From NCBI GenBank assembly GCA_027531145.1, contig JAPZRF010000008.1, forward strand, positions 124,001 through 188,000: a stretch of DNA of 64,000 nt. The letters run 5' to 3'. This document shows positions 44,058-53,222 of the stretch, one piece after another. The position numbers and the translations under genes were made by a program. This DNA is from Brevundimonas sp. GTDB lineage: Bacteria > Pseudomonadota > Alphaproteobacteria > Caulobacterales > Caulobacteraceae. Below the pieces are notes generated by a model. It saw nothing but the letters and a program-made list of their open reading frames with translations, searched no databases and was not told the DNA's origin. How positions within the stretch are numbered: position 1 is the stretch's first letter; each line of letters starts with the position of its first letter.

Positions 44058-44993
44058 ATGACCCACATCATCTTCATCGACGGCGAGGCCGGGACCACGG
44101 GGCTGGACGTGCTTCGGCGGCTGGAGGGTCGGCGCGATCTGGAGCTGATCCTGCTGGGCGAGCGGCGGCGCGACCTGGAGGCGCGGCGCGAGGCGCTGAA
44201 CAGCGCCGATCTGGTCATCCTTTGCCTGCCCGACGAGGCGGCGAGGGAGGCCGTCGGGCTGATCGACAATCCCGAGGTCAAGGTGATCGACGCCTCCACA
44301 GCCCATCGGGTGGCCTCGGGCTGGACCTACGGCTTCCCCGAGCTGGCCCCGCACCAGCGCGGCGAGATCATCGGCACGCGGCGGGTGTCGAACCCCGGCT
44401 GCTATCCGACCGGGTTTCTGGCGCTGGTCGCGCCGCTGGTGCGGGCCGGGATCGTGCCCCGGGACCAGCCGCTGACCGTCAACGCCGTGTCGGGCTATTC
44501 CGGCGGCGGCAAGGCGATGATCGCCGAGTTCGAGGACGGGACCGACGCGCCGCCCTATCGCGTTTACGGGCTCTCGCTGAAGCACAAGCATGTGCCGGAG
44601 ATGACGAAGCACGCCGGGCTGGAGACGCCGGTTCTGTTCGCCCCGGCGGTCGGGGCGTACCGCCAGGGCATGCTGGTCGAGGTCCCGCTGCATCTGTCGG
44701 CCTTGCCGGGTTCGCCTTCCATCGAGGTCGTGCACGGGGCCCTGAGCGAGGCCTATGCCGGGGCGCGCTTTGTCGAGGTGGCCGATCTGGAGACCAGCGA
44801 GGCCATGGCCAGGGTGACGCCGGAGGGGCTGAACGGCACCAACCAGCTGCGGCTGCATGTGTTCGGCGACCGCGGCGGGGCCCAGGTGCGGCTCGTGGCC
44901 CTGCTCGACAATCTCGGCAAGGGCGCGTCGGGGGCGGCGGTGCAGAACCTCAACCTGATGCTGGGGCTGCCCGAGGATAACGGACTCGACTGA
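44058..44993 (+). CDS. argC: N-acetyl-gamma-glutamyl-phosphate reductase
   Basis: A 311-residue type 2 ArgC, third step of arginine synthesis: NADPH-dependent reduction of N-acetylglutamyl phosphate. IDGEAGTTGLDVL (about 7-19) is the Rossmann start, LCLPDEAAREAV (about 55-66), RVSNPGCYPTGFLAL (about 112-126) contains the active-site Cys, and LSLKHKHVPEM (about 172-182) the conserved His. The short length, without the long type 1 insert, marks the type 2 form. ATG 44058 is chosen; an open frame extends back into rpsI but is out of frame with it. Its stop is three bases before the convergent patatin stop. Confidence 0.95.
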   Translation: MTHIIFIDGEAGTTGLDVLRRLEGRRDLELILLGERRRDLEARREALNSADLVILCLPDEAAREAVGLIDNPEVKVIDASTAHRVASGWTYGFPELAPHQRGEIIGTRRVSNPGCYPTGFLALVAPLVRAGIVPRDQPLTVNAVSGYSGGGKAMIAEFEDGTDAPPYRVYGLSLKHKHVPEMTKHAGLETPVLFAPAVGAYRQGMLVEVPLHLSALPGSPSIEVVHGALSEAYAGARFVEVADLETSEAMARVTPEGLNGTNQLRLHVFGDRGGAQVRLVALLDNLGKGASGAAVQNLNLMLGLPEDNGLD

Positions 44994-44996
44994 GGC

Positions 44997-46049
44997 TCAG
45001 AGGAAGCGGGCCTTCAGGTCGACGCTGGAGCGCTGGCCCAAGGCCGGCAGGCAGCTGTCCAGCCAGGCTTCGGCCGCCTCTCGTCCGCGCGCCTTCAGCG
45101 TCAGCAGGAAGGTCCACTCGGTGTCGAACTTGGAACTGAGGGTGAACTGGCCGAGGTAGGCGTCAGCCTCTATGGCGTGCATCAGCAATCTCCGGTAGCG
45201 GCCGCGGGCGGTCTCGTTGAGCAGTCCCTCGTCGAGCAGCTTCTGTACGAAGGCGATGGCCCGCAGCTCGGCGGTCAGGGGCGCGTTGAAGGCGATCTCG
45301 TTCAGCCGATCGACGATCTCCCCGGCCTTTCTCGGCGTCTCATCCCGCCGGAACGGATTAAGCGGCAGCAGCAGGATGTCCTTCGGCAGATCCCCGCTGA
45401 ACAGCGGCCACAGGGGCGGATTGGCCAGGTAGCCGCCGTCCCAGTAGTCCTCGCCGTCGATCTCCACGGCCTGGAACAGGTGCGGCAGGCAGGCCGAGGC
45501 CAGCAGCACCCGGTCGGTGATCTCGGGATTGGTGAAGATCCGCGACCTGGCCCGCTGCACTGCCGTTGCCGCGACGAACAGGCGGATCGGTGAAGCGCGC
45601 ACGGCCTCGAAGTCGATCGCCGCCTTCAGGGCCCGGTCCAGCGGGTTCAGGTTGAACGGGTTGAACTCATAGGGGCTGAGCGAAAGGGCCAGGGTCTCGC
45701 CGGCGCGCCACAGCGGATTGTCTTTCAGCCAGCCGCCGCCGAAGGCCGCGGTCCAGATGTTGGAGTCGCCGAAGACATTGCGGCCGCCGGACTGGTTGAT
45801 CTCGCGCCACAGCTTGTCGAGGGCGGCGCGACCGCCCTCGGGGCCATCAGCGGCGAGGCCCGAGATCAGGGCCGCACCATTCATGGCGCCGGCGGAGCTG
45901 GCGGTCACGGCCCGGATGTCGAGCACATCGGCTTCCAGCAGCCGGTCCAGTACGCCCCACTGAAAGGCACCGTGGGCACCGCCGCCCTGCAGGGCTAGGC
46001 AGACCGGCGCGCGCGCCGGAGGATCGGGGCGTCTGAACGGGTTCCGCAC
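44997..46049 (-). CDS. Patatin-like phospholipase
   Basis: A 350-residue patatin-domain lipase. The anion hole is LALQGGGAHGAFQWG (about 18-32), the nucleophile Ser lies in VTASSAGAMNG (about 48-58), and the dyad Asp is in DYWDGGYLANPP (about 204-215). The usual GxSxG reads ASSAG, lacking the first Gly, a feature worth noting but not necessarily inactivating. It lies 18 bases after bdhA on the same strand; this bdhA-patatin pairing is common in alphaproteobacteria and suggests a role in polyhydroxybutyrate or membrane-lipid turnover (inference). Confidence 0.87.
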   Translation of the reverse strand: MRNPFRRPDPPARAPVCLALQGGGAHGAFQWGVLDRLLEADVLDIRAVTASSAGAMNGAALISGLAADGPEGGRAALDKLWREINQSGGRNVFGDSNIWTAAFGGGWLKDNPLWRAGETLALSLSPYEFNPFNLNPLDRALKAAIDFEAVRASPIRLFVAATAVQRARSRIFTNPEITDRVLLASACLPHLFQAVEIDGEDYWDGGYLANPPLWPLFSGDLPKDILLLPLNPFRRDETPRKAGEIVDRLNEIAFNAPLTAELRAIAFVQKLLDEGLLNETARGRYRRLLMHAIEADAYLGQFTLSSKFDTEWTFLLTLKARGREAAEAWLDSCLPALGQRSSVDLKARFL

Positions 46050-46067
46050 GCCCCCTCCTGTCTCCGC

Positions 46068-46916
46068 CTACTGGGCGGTCCAGCCGCCGTCGATGGAGAA
46101 GCTGGCCCCGTTGGCCGAGGCCCCGAGGTCGGACACGAGATAGAGGAACAGGCCGGCCAGCTCCTCGGTGGTGACGAACTTCTTGGTCGGCTGGGCCGCC
46201 AGCATGACGTCCTCGACCACCTTGTCCTTGCTGATGCCGCGGGTGCGGGCCTGGTCGGCGATCTGCTGCTTCACCAGCGGCGTCTCGACATAGCCGGGGC
46301 AGATGGCGTTGCAGGTGATGTTGTCGCGCGCGACTTCCAGCGCCACCGTCTTGGTGAAGCCCAGCACCCCGTGCTTGGCGGCGACATAGGCCGATTTGAA
46401 CGGGCTGGCGACCAGGCCGTGGGCCGAGGCGACGTTGATGATGCGGCCGCGGCCCTGGGCCTTCATGATCGGGATCGCCGCCCGCGTGGCGTAGAACACC
46501 GACGACAGGTTGATTGCGAGGATCTTCTCCCACTTGTCGGACGGGAAGGTCTCGACCGCCTCGACGTGCTGGATGCCGGCGTTGTTGACGAGGATGTCCA
46601 GCCGCCCGAGCTGGTGACGGGCGAAGGCAACCAGGTCGGCCACCTCGTCGCCGCGGGCCATGTCGGCGGCGTGGTAGCGCACGCGCACGCCGCAGGAGGC
46701 CTCCAGCTCGGCCCGGGTGCGCTCGATCTCGGCCGGATCGCCCAGCCCGTTGAGCACGACATCAGCCCCGTGGCTGGCGGCGGCGCGGGCCAGCGCCAGG
46801 CCGATGCCGGAGGTGGAGCCGGAGACGACGCAGACCTGCCCCCGCAGATCGCCGGGGGCGCGCGGGGCGGAGTCGGCTTGGGGGGCGGCGTCGCTGCGCC
46901 TGGACCAGGGGAACAT
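46068..46916 (-). CDS. bdhA: 3-hydroxybutyrate dehydrogenase
   Basis: A 282-residue SDR enzyme oxidising D-3-hydroxybutyrate to acetoacetate with NAD+. SGSTSGIGLALARAAASHG (about 32-50) is the cofactor site, NNAGIQHVEAVETFPSDKW (about 111-129), SAHGLVASPFKSAY (about 163-176) with the YVAAK (about 176-180) catalytic lysine, and AICPGYVETPLVKQQIADQA (about 201-220), all typical of the PHB-degradation dehydrogenase. A 22-residue polar N-terminal extension precedes the SDR core. It is followed by the patatin gene. Confidence 0.88.
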   Translation of the reverse strand: MFPWSRRSDAAPQADSAPRAPGDLRGQVCVVSGSTSGIGLALARAAASHGADVVLNGLGDPAEIERTRAELEASCGVRVRYHAADMARGDEVADLVAFARHQLGRLDILVNNAGIQHVEAVETFPSDKWEKILAINLSSVFYATRAAIPIMKAQGRGRIINVASAHGLVASPFKSAYVAAKHGVLGFTKTVALEVARDNITCNAICPGYVETPLVKQQIADQARTRGISKDKVVEDVMLAAQPTKKFVTTEELAGLFLYLVSDLGASANGASFSIDGGWTAQ

Positions 46917-46983
46917 GGGCTATCCGGACTTCTGCTGTGGGCGACAGGCTAGCGGCTGATCATGCCCCTGGCCACCACCGGGC

Positions 46984-47757
46984 TCAAGGATTTCCCGACC
47001 TGATGAATATCCAGTCGGTCTCGGTCGAGGCGGCGGCGTCGAAGCGGTAGCCGTCCCGGTCGAACGCCTTCAGGTCGGCGGCGCGCTCGATCCGTTCGTC
47101 GATGATGAAGCGCGCCATGGCCCCGCGCGCCTTCTTGGCGAAGAAGGAGATGATACGGCTCTCGCCGTCCTTCGCCTCGCGGAACTGGGGCGTCACCACC
47201 GGCAGCTTCAGCGCCTTCGCATCGACCGCGCCGAAGTATTCCTGGCTGGCCAGGTTCACCAGGGTCGGGTCGGCATGGCCCTCTGTGTCCGCGTTCAGCT
47301 GGGCCGAGATACGGTCGCCCCAGTAGTCGTAGAGGCTGGCTCCGCGCTTCGTCTTCAGCCGGGAGCCCATCTCAAGCCGGTAGGGCTGGATGACGTCCAG
47401 CGGGCGCAGCAGGCCGTACAGGCCTGACAGGATACGCAGCCGGTCCTGGGCCCAGCCCAGCGCGGCCGTATCCAGGTCGCGAGCGCGCAGCCCCTCATAG
47501 ACATCGCCGGCGAAGGCCAGCACCGCCGGGGTCGTCCCGGCGGCCACGTCCGGGTCAAAGGCCTGGAAGCGCTTGCGGTTGAGGTCCGCCAGCTTCTCCG
47601 AGATCGACATGAGCCGGCGCAGGTCCGCGCGGCTGAGCTTGCGCGTGGTCTCGGCCAGGGTCGCGATGTCATCGGCGAAGCGCGGCGTGGTGCGCGGCAG
47701 CGCGACGCCCGGCGGGTCGAAGTCGAGGCGCTTGGCGGGGGACAGGACGATCAGCAT
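46984..47757 (-). CDS. yaaA: Peroxide stress protein YaaA
   Basis: A 257-residue protein of the YaaA/DUF328 family, which limits intracellular free iron during peroxide stress and binds DNA. LSPAKRLDFD (about 5-14) is the conserved N-terminus, ILSGLYGLLRPLDVIQPYRLEM (seen as GLYGLLRPLD and PYRLEM, about 110-131), and NLASQEYFGAVD (about 168-179) complete the signature. It stands alone, divergent from nothing close, between bdhA and an FAD oxidoreductase. Confidence 0.93.
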   Translation of the reverse strand: MLIVLSPAKRLDFDPPGVALPRTTPRFADDIATLAETTRKLSRADLRRLMSISEKLADLNRKRFQAFDPDVAAGTTPAVLAFAGDVYEGLRARDLDTAALGWAQDRLRILSGLYGLLRPLDVIQPYRLEMGSRLKTKRGASLYDYWGDRISAQLNADTEGHADPTLVNLASQEYFGAVDAKALKLPVVTPQFREAKDGESRIISFFAKKARGAMARFIIDERIERAADLKAFDRDGYRFDAAASTETDWIFIRSGNP

Positions 47758-47826
47758 GGCGGGGGAGATAGCGTCTCGCTCCGCCGATGCAAACGCGACT
47801 TTGCCGCCGCCCGCCGAAACCCTTGC

Positions 47827-49236
47827 CTAGAACAGCACCGACGGGTTCATGATCCGCTGCGGGTCCAGGGCGGCGCGGATGGCCTGCATGGCGGCGATCT
47901 CCACCGGCGTTTTGTAGCGTCGCGCCTCGTCGGTCTTGAGCCGCCCGAGCCCATGCTCGGCCGAGATCGAGCCGTCATAGGTGGCCACCACGTCGTGGAC
48001 CACGCGCGAGCCCTCCATCCACTGGCCGAGGAAGGCCTGCAGGTCGCCGCCGGGCGGGCACAGGATGTCGTAGTGCATGTTGCCGTCGCCGACGTGGCCG
48101 AAGGCCGAGACCCGGGCCCCGGGGGCGAATCGCTCGACCGCCGCCGTCGCCTCGTCGAGGAATTCGGCGATGCGGCTGACCGGCACCGAGACGTCGTGCT
48201 TCCAGCCGCCGCCCTCGGGCTTCTGGGCCGCCGACTGCTCCTCGCGCACCTTCCAGAAGCCGGCGCGCTGGGCGGCGTTCTGGGCGATGGCGGCGTCGAT
48301 GATCAGACCGGCCTCGAAGGCGTCGGACAGCAGCCGCTCCATCGCCGCCTCGGCCGCGCCGGGCTCGCCCGAGACCAGTTCGATCAGCACATACCAGGGC
48401 GGGGTGCTGTCCAGCGGCTGGCGGGTGTCGGGGATGTGGCGCAGCACGAACTCCATGCCGAGCCGCTTCATCAGCTCGAAGGCCTCGACCCCGCCGCCGG
48501 TCTCGGCCTTGGCCCGGGCCAGCAGCTCGATGGCGGCGTGGGGCGTCTCCAGCCCGACCATGGCGGTGGCGCGCGAGCGCATTACCGGGAACAGCTTCAG
48601 GCTGGCGGCGGTGACGATGCCCAGCGTGCCCTCGGCCCCGATCAGCAGCTGCTTGAGGTCGTAGCCGGTGTTGTCCTTCCTGAGCCGCTTCAGGCCGTGG
48701 AAGATCTCGCCGTTGGGCAGGACCGCCTCCAGCCCCAGCACCAGGTCGCGCATCATGCCGTAGCGCAGCACGGCGGTGCCCCCGGCGTTGGTCGAGATCA
48801 CTCCGCCAATGGTGGCGGTGCCCTCGGCGGCGAGGCTGAGCGGGAACAGCCGGTCGGCGCCCGCGGCGGCCTGCTGCGCCTCCAGCAGGGTCACGCCGGC
48901 CTCGACGACCATGGCGTCGTCCAGCGGGGCCACGTCGCGGACGGCGCGCATCCGGCGGGTGGAAATCAGCACCTCGCCGTGCGGGATCTGGCCGCCGACG
49001 AGGCCGGTGTTGCCGCCCTGGGGCGTCAGGGCCACGCCCAGCTCGCCGCACAGGCGCACCATCTGCGCGGTCTCTTCGGTTGAGCGCGGCAGGAGCAGCA
49101 GCGGAGTCTCGCCGGTCCAGCGGTTGCGCCATTCCTTCAGCGAGGGGGCGATCTCGAACGGATCTCGGGTCCAGCTGCCGGGCGGCAGGGCGGCGGCGAG
49201 GGCGTCGACGGCGGCGGGGGAGGGCGCGGTCACCAA
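47827..49236 (-). CDS. FAD-linked oxidoreductase (D-lactate/D-2-hydroxyglutarate dehydrogenase type)
   Basis: A 469-residue GlcD/VAO-type flavoprotein. The FAD-binding PCMH region is at about 40-220, with LTPQGGNTGLVGGQIP (about 71-86), STNAGGTAVLRYGMMRDLVLG (about 149-169) and GAEGTLGIVTAASLKLFP (about 197-214). The C-terminal domain has FGHVGDGNMHYDILCP (about 379-394) and SAEHGLGRLKTDEA (about 429-442), where metal-binding His residues reside. The family oxidises D-2-hydroxyacids. Sequence alone does not separate lactate from 2-hydroxyglutarate or glycolate. It lies 6 bases from the VapC stop on the same strand. Confidence 0.9.
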   Translation of the reverse strand: MVTAPSPAAVDALAAALPPGSWTRDPFEIAPSLKEWRNRWTGETPLLLLPRSTEETAQMVRLCGELGVALTPQGGNTGLVGGQIPHGEVLISTRRMRAVRDVAPLDDAMVVEAGVTLLEAQQAAAGADRLFPLSLAAEGTATIGGVISTNAGGTAVLRYGMMRDLVLGLEAVLPNGEIFHGLKRLRKDNTGYDLKQLLIGAEGTLGIVTAASLKLFPVMRSRATAMVGLETPHAAIELLARAKAETGGGVEAFELMKRLGMEFVLRHIPDTRQPLDSTPPWYVLIELVSGEPGAAEAAMERLLSDAFEAGLIIDAAIAQNAAQRAGFWKVREEQSAAQKPEGGGWKHDVSVPVSRIAEFLDEATAAVERFAPGARVSAFGHVGDGNMHYDILCPPGGDLQAFLGQWMEGSRVVHDVVATYDGSISAEHGLGRLKTDEARRYKTPVEIAAMQAIRAALDPQRIMNPSVLF

Positions 49237-49610
49237 AGGATCTCCGATCCGAATTTCTTCAGCGTTACGTCAGCAGACACCAGCACGAGGCCCTCAACCA
49301 TCGCCTGCGCAACGATCAACCTGTCCCAAGGGTCTTTATGGTCTCGATCAAGCCGGGCGGCGCTGGCCGCATGACGGGGGTCGATCGGTAGCCAAGCCGC
49401 GGGCAGGGCCTCGGCGGCGGGAAGCAGATCGACCGGCAACCGCCTCAGGAACGCATCGCGATCCCGCTTGTACTCGATCTCGTAGACGGACACGGCGCTG
49501 AGAAAGACGTCGTTGTCGGGATTCCGGATCGCCTCGGCGACCGGCGCGGGCAGCCTCCAGACCTGGCCCATGGCCCAGACGAAGACGTGCGTATCGAGCA
49601 GGAGCCTCAC
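49230..49610 (-). CDS. PIN-domain toxin (VapC-like)
   Basis: A 126-residue PIN-domain RNase. The acidic residues are in LLLDTHVFVW (about 3-12, Asp), SAVSVYEIEYKRDRD (about 40-54, Glu) and DRLIVAQAMVEGLVLVSAD (about 93-111). GTG 49610 is chosen because PIN domains begin within a few residues of LLLDTH, and it overlaps the antitoxin stop as GTGA. It is the toxin half of a type II system; VapC enzymes cleave tRNA or rRNA. Confidence 0.87.
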   Translation of the reverse strand: MRLLLDTHVFVWAMGQVWRLPAPVAEAIRNPDNDVFLSAVSVYEIEYKRDRDAFLRRLPVDLLPAAEALPAAWLPIDPRHAASAARLDRDHKDPWDRLIVAQAMVEGLVLVSADVTLKKFGSEILW

Positions 49611-49873
49611 GGCCCGCCAGGGAAGATGCGGCTGCCCTCTGCCGCCTGTTCCAGGTCCGGGTCCGGGTCGAAGAAGACGCTGTCGGGGATGTCGAGATTC
49701 AGATGTTCCCATGCGCCCAATCGCCGGGGTGCCTTCCGCTGCGGCTCGATGGGCGTGATCCTGACGGCCGGTTTGCCGTTCCGCGCGATAAGGACCTCCT
49801 CGCCGGCCTCGGCGCGGGCGACGAGTTCAGACAGATGCGCCTTGGCTTCGGCGATGTTCATCGTCGTGGACAT
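49607..49873 (-). CDS. Phd/YefM-family antitoxin
   Basis: An 88-residue antitoxin: [20 protein letters not shown] (about 5-24) is the DNA-binding Phd core and [20 protein letters not shown] (about 25-44) follows it. The C-terminal acidic tail (about 55-88, [19 protein letters not shown]) is the expected toxin-neutralising segment. It overlaps the toxin gene by 4 bases. Such antitoxins usually repress their own promoter; none is annotated here. The pair sits between an FAD oxidoreductase and a NUDIX gene. Confidence 0.87.
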   Translation of the reverse strand: MSTTMNIAEAKAHLSELVARAEAGEEVLIARNGKPAVRITPIEPQRKAPRRLGAWEHLNLDIPDSVFFDPDPDLEQAAEGSRIFPGGP

Positions 49874-49920
49874 GCCGGAAATGTAGCATGTGGGGTGAAG
49901 ATGGACCAACTGATGTGACC

Positions 49921-50334
49921 ATGTCGAACCTGACGCCCGTCCCCGCCGTCGGCGTCGTCTGCCTGCGCGGCGATGAGGTGCTGCTGATCCGCCGCGGAGC
50001 CCCGCCGCGCGTGGGGGAGTGGAGCCTGCCCGGGGGGCGCATCGAGGCGGGGGAGACGGCGCGCGCTGCCGCCCTGCGCGAGCTGCGCGAGGAGACCGGG
50101 GTCGAGGCCGAGCTTCTGGGGCTGATCGACGTCGTCGACGGCCTGTTTCCCGAGGCCGGCCGGCACTACGTCCTGATCGACTTCGCCGCGCGCTGGCGCT
50201 CGGGCGAACCGGTGGCCGGGGACGACGCCGCGGCGGCCGCCTTCCAACCGCTATCAATGATTGATGAACTGATCGCCTGGGACGAGACGCGGCGTATCAT
50301 CCGCGCCGCCGTGAAGATGACGACGAGTTCATGA
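49921..50334 (+). CDS. NUDIX hydrolase
   Basis: A 137-residue single-domain NUDIX protein hydrolysing nucleoside-diphosphate-linked substrates. The Nudix box is present in full: [20 protein letters not shown] then TGVEAE (about 38-63), matching GX5EX7REUXEEXGU. The substrate is unknown; the size and preceding [17 protein letters not shown] (about 10-26) resemble ADP-ribose pyrophosphatase or MutT-type enzymes. ATG 49921 fits the conserved start; an upstream start at 49888 would overlap the antitoxin promoter region. Confidence 0.92.
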   Translation: MSNLTPVPAVGVVCLRGDEVLLIRRGAPPRVGEWSLPGGRIEAGETARAAALRELREETGVEAELLGLIDVVDGLFPEAGRHYVLIDFAARWRSGEPVAGDDAAAAAFQPLSMIDELIAWDETRRIIRAAVKMTTSS

Positions 50335-50403
50335 GGCGACGTCCGGTTTTGCTGGCGAGCAGAGCCGTGCGGCCCTAGCATCTTGCACGACAGGGAGATG
50401 CAG

Positions 50404-51417
50404 ATGGACTTCTTCAGCGTTTTCGCGATCGCACTGGTCATCCTCGCCTTCATCCTGCTGTTCAGCGTGGTGAAGATCGTGCCCCAGGGCCGTGAGTTCA
50501 CGGTCGAGCGGTTCGGCAAGTACACCAAGACCCTCAACCCGGGCATCCACGTGCTGACGCCGTTCGTCGAGCGCGTCGGCCGCCGCATGAACATGATGGA
50601 GCAGGTGCTCGACGTCCCGACCCAGGAGGTCATCACCAAGGACAACGCCATGGTGAAGGTCGACGGCATCGTCTTCATCCAGGTGATGGACGCCGCCAAG
50701 GCCGCCTATCGCGTCGACGACCTGCCCTACGCCATCTCGCAGCTGTGCATGACCAACCTGCGGACCGTGGTGGGTTCCATGGAGCTCGACGAGGTGCTGA
50801 GCCAGCGCGACAGCATCAATACCCGTCTGCTGCACGTCATCGACGCCGCGACCGAGCCGTGGGGCGTCAAGGTCAACCGCATCGAGATCAAGGACCTGAC
50901 CCCGCCGGTCGACATCACCAACGCCATGGCCCGGCAGATGAAGGCCGAGCGCGAGCGGCGGGCGGTGATCACCGAGGCGGACGGCGAAAAGCAGGCCGCC
51001 ATCGCCCGCGCCGAGGGGGCCAAGCAGTCGGCCATCCTCGAGGCCGAGGGGCGCAAGGAGGCCGCCTTCCGCGACGCCGAGGCCCGCGAGCGCGAGGCCG
51101 AGGCCGAGGCGCGCGCCACGGCCATGGTGTCCGAGGCCATCGCCCGCGGCGACGTCAACGCCATCAACTACTTCGTCGCCCAGAAGTATGTGGAGGCCTT
51201 CGCCGAACTGGCCCGCAGCCCGCAGCAGAAGACGGTCATCGTGCCGTCGGAGATGGGGGCCCTGGTCGGCTCCATCGCCGGCATCGGCGAACTGGTCGGG
51301 CTCGCCCGCGATCAGCAGGGCTCGCCGCGGTCGGCCAGCCCGCCGCCGACGGCCCCGTCCGCGGCCACGCCGGTGGCCCCGCGCCGTCCCCGCGGCGGCG
51401 TGCCCGTGACGGAGTGA
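50404..51417 (+). CDS. SPFH/Band 7 (stomatin-like, QmcA type) membrane protein
   Basis: A 337-residue protein with one N-terminal membrane helix (about 3-24, [20 protein letters not shown]) and an SPFH domain. Family blocks: [20 protein letters not shown] (about 46-65), [20 protein letters not shown] (about 68-87), and the coiled-coil [20 protein letters not shown] (about 228-247). The C-terminal 40 residues are Pro/Ala/Ser-rich. ATG 50404 is preferred since GGGAG lies about 7 bases before it. It pairs with the NfeD gene, 7 bases downstream; the two families typically form membrane microdomain scaffolds. The cellular role here is unproven. Confidence 0.9.
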   Translation: MDFFSVFAIALVILAFILLFSVVKIVPQGREFTVERFGKYTKTLNPGIHVLTPFVERVGRRMNMMEQVLDVPTQEVITKDNAMVKVDGIVFIQVMDAAKAAYRVDDLPYAISQLCMTNLRTVVGSMELDEVLSQRDSINTRLLHVIDAATEPWGVKVNRIEIKDLTPPVDITNAMARQMKAERERRAVITEADGEKQAAIARAEGAKQSAILEAEGRKEAAFRDAEAREREAEAEARATAMVSEAIARGDVNAINYFVAQKYVEAFAELARSPQQKTVIVPSEMGALVGSIAGIGELVGLARDQQGSPRSASPPPTAPSAATPVAPRRPRGGVPVTE

Positions 51418-51424
51418 CCTGACC

Positions 51425-51883
51425 ATGCAGACGCTCGCCGACATCTATGCCGCCCAGCCGTTCTGGATCTGGCTGGCGGTCGCCGTGACCCTGCTGGCGG
51501 TTGAGGCGGCCTTCACCACCGAATGGCTGCTCTGGCCGGCCGCCGCGGCGGGGGTGGTCGCCGTCCTGACCGTGGTGGGGCTGACCTTCGGCCCGGCCTT
51601 CGAGGTGGCCGTGTTCTCGGTCGTGACGGTGGTGCTGACGCTGCTGGCGCGACGCTTCGTCCTGAAGGCCAACCCGGCGGCCGAGCCTGACATCAACGCC
51701 CGCGACGTGCGCTTCGTCGGTCAGCAGGCGCGGGTGGTCGAGCCGTTCGTCAACGGCGTCGGGCGCGTCTTCATCTCCGGCGCCGAGTGGCAGGCGGAGA
51801 TCAGCGCTGGCGAGCCGCCCGTCGGCGCCTGGGTCACGGTCACGGCCGCCGACGGCTCGGTCCTGAAGGTGGTCGCCGGCTAG
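51425..51883 (+). CDS. NfeD-family membrane protein
   Basis: A 152-residue membrane protein with three predicted helices (about 12-30, 38-58, 62-80) and a C-terminal OB-fold domain (about 95-152, [20 protein letters not shown]). This is the short NfeD1b type, normally encoded next to an SPFH gene, as here. It likely serves as a scaffold or partner to the SPFH protein. The stop overlaps the convergent rnhA by 4 bases. Confidence 0.87.
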   Translation: MQTLADIYAAQPFWIWLAVAVTLLAVEAAFTTEWLLWPAAAAGVVAVLTVVGLTFGPAFEVAVFSVVTVVLTLLARRFVLKANPAAEPDINARDVRFVGQQARVVEPFVNGVGRVFISGAEWQAEISAGEPPVGAWVTVTAADGSVLKVVAG

Positions 51884-52329
51884 GCCAGGTCCTCGATCCC
51901 CCGGTTGGCCAGGGCGTCGGCCCGTTCGTTGAGGACGTGGCCGGCGTGGCCCTTGACCCAGCGCCACTTGACCTCGTGACGGGCGCGGGCGGCGTCGAGC
52001 CGACGCCACAGGTCCTCGTTCTTGACCGGCTTCTTGTCCGCCGTCTGCCAGCCGCGCGCCTTCCAGCCGCGAATCCATTCGGTGATGCCCTGCATCACGT
52101 ACTTGCTGTCGGTGTGCAGATCGACACGGCAGGGCCGGTTCAGCGTTTCCAGCGCCTGGATCGCCGCCATCAGCTCCATGCGATTGTTGGTGGTCAGGGG
52201 CTCGCCGCCCCAGAGTTCCTTCTCGCGTCCGGCACCCGCCTGTAGTATCGCGCCCCAGCCGCCGGGGCCGGGGTTGCCCTTGCAGGCGCCGTCGGTGTGG
52301 ATGATTACGTGGGTCAGGCCGGGACTCAT
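51880..52329 (-). CDS. rnhA: Ribonuclease HI
   Basis: A 149-residue RNase H, cleaving RNA in RNA-DNA hybrids. Catalytic residues: Asp in [18 protein letters not shown] (about 8-25), Glu in [10 protein letters not shown] (about 51-60), Asp in [16 protein letters not shown] (about 70-85), and Asp/His region [20 protein letters not shown] (about 120-139). Normal length. It is convergent with the NfeD gene and divergent from tatA across a 103-base gap. Confidence 0.95.
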   Translation of the reverse strand: MSPGLTHVIIHTDGACKGNPGPGGWGAILQAGAGREKELWGGEPLTTNNRMELMAAIQALETLNRPCRVDLHTDSKYVMQGITEWIRGWKARGWQTADKKPVKNEDLWRRLDAARARHEVKWRWVKGHAGHVLNERADALANRGIEDLA

Positions 52330-52432
52330 GCGGCGTGACTACAGCGTCCCTTGGCGCGTCGCCATCCGCTGGCCTATATGCGGTGCAAGACAGGGATGCG
52401 GACGAGCGTCGTCCGCCTGAGGAGAGTTCGCC

Positions 52433-52654
52433 ATGGGCGCCATGAGCATCTGGCACTGGGTCATCGTCGTCGTGGTCGTACTGCTCCTGTTCGGCGGCCG
52501 CGGGAAGCTGTCCGGTCTGATGGGCGATGCGGCCAAGGGCATCCGGGCGTTCCGCGATGGTCTCAAGGGCGACGAGGACAAGGGCGCGGTCGAGCCGCCG
52601 GCCGCCGGCGCGCTGCCGCGGACCGAGCCCGAGAAGGACGAGCTGAAGCGCTGA
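52433..52654 (+). CDS. tatA: Sec-independent protein translocase TatA
   Basis: A 73-residue protein with a single N-terminal membrane helix (about 7-20, [13 protein letters not shown]), a [20 protein letters not shown] amphipathic helix and an acidic/polar tail. This is the pore-forming TatA subunit. The first ATG is taken at 52433; ATG 52442 (MSIWHWV) is a possible alternative. It begins tatABC, needed for folded exported proteins such as the Tat-signal proteins seen elsewhere in the window. Confidence 0.92.
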   Translation: MGAMSIWHWVIVVVVVLLLFGGRGKLSGLMGDAAKGIRAFRDGLKGDEDKGAVEPPAAGALPRTEPEKDELKR

Positions 52655-52691
52655 TCCGGCGCGTCCCTCCAGCGGGAAAGATCCAGCATCC

Positions 52692-53222
52692 ATGGGCGGC
52701 CTCGGCCCCGGCATCGGCGGCTTTGAACTCCTTGTAATCGGTCTCGTGGCGCTGATCGTCGTCGGGCCGAAAGACCTGCCCCTGCTCATGCGCAAGGTGG
52801 GACGGGTGATGGCGCGCGCGCGCGCCATGGCCGGCGAGTTCCGCGCCAGCTTCGACGAGATGGCGCGCCAATCGGAACTGGACGAGCTGCGCAAGGAGGT
52901 CGAGGCCCTGCGGCGCGGTCAGGGGCTGGTGCCGCTCGGGGCCGAGGCGGAGGCGACCTTCCGCGACATCCAGGACGATCTGCAGCGCCCGTTGCCGGCA
53001 CCCGCCGCCCCGATCGCCGCGCCGACATCGGCGTCGCTCGCCCAGCCTCCCGCGCCGGTCCCGTCCGGCGCTGCAACCGCGCCGGCGGCCGCCCCCGCGC
53101 CTGAGCCGGTCGCAGCCCCGAAGGCCAAACGAACCCGCACGCCGAAGCCGACGGCGGCGGGCGAGACGCCGCCGGCCGGCGCCGCGCCCGCAAGGCGCCG
53201 CAGGAGCTCGCCCGGATCATGA
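52692..53222 (+). CDS. tatB: Sec-independent protein translocase TatB
   Basis: A 176-residue TatB with a membrane helix (about 10-26, FELLVIGLVALIVVGPKDL) and the PKDLPLLMRKVGRVMAR (about 24-40) amphipathic helix. The central part (about 45-75) is charged and helical, and a long Pro/Ala linker (about 95-165) ends in a basic tail. TatB forms the substrate-receptor core with TatC. Overlaps tatC by 4 bases (ATGA). Confidence 0.9.
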   Translation: MGGLGPGIGGFELLVIGLVALIVVGPKDLPLLMRKVGRVMARARAMAGEFRASFDEMARQSELDELRKEVEALRRGQGLVPLGAEAEATFRDIQDDLQRPLPAPAAPIAAPTSASLAQPPAPVPSGAATAPAAAPAPEPVAAPKAKRTRTPKPTAAGETPPAGAAPARRRRSSPGS

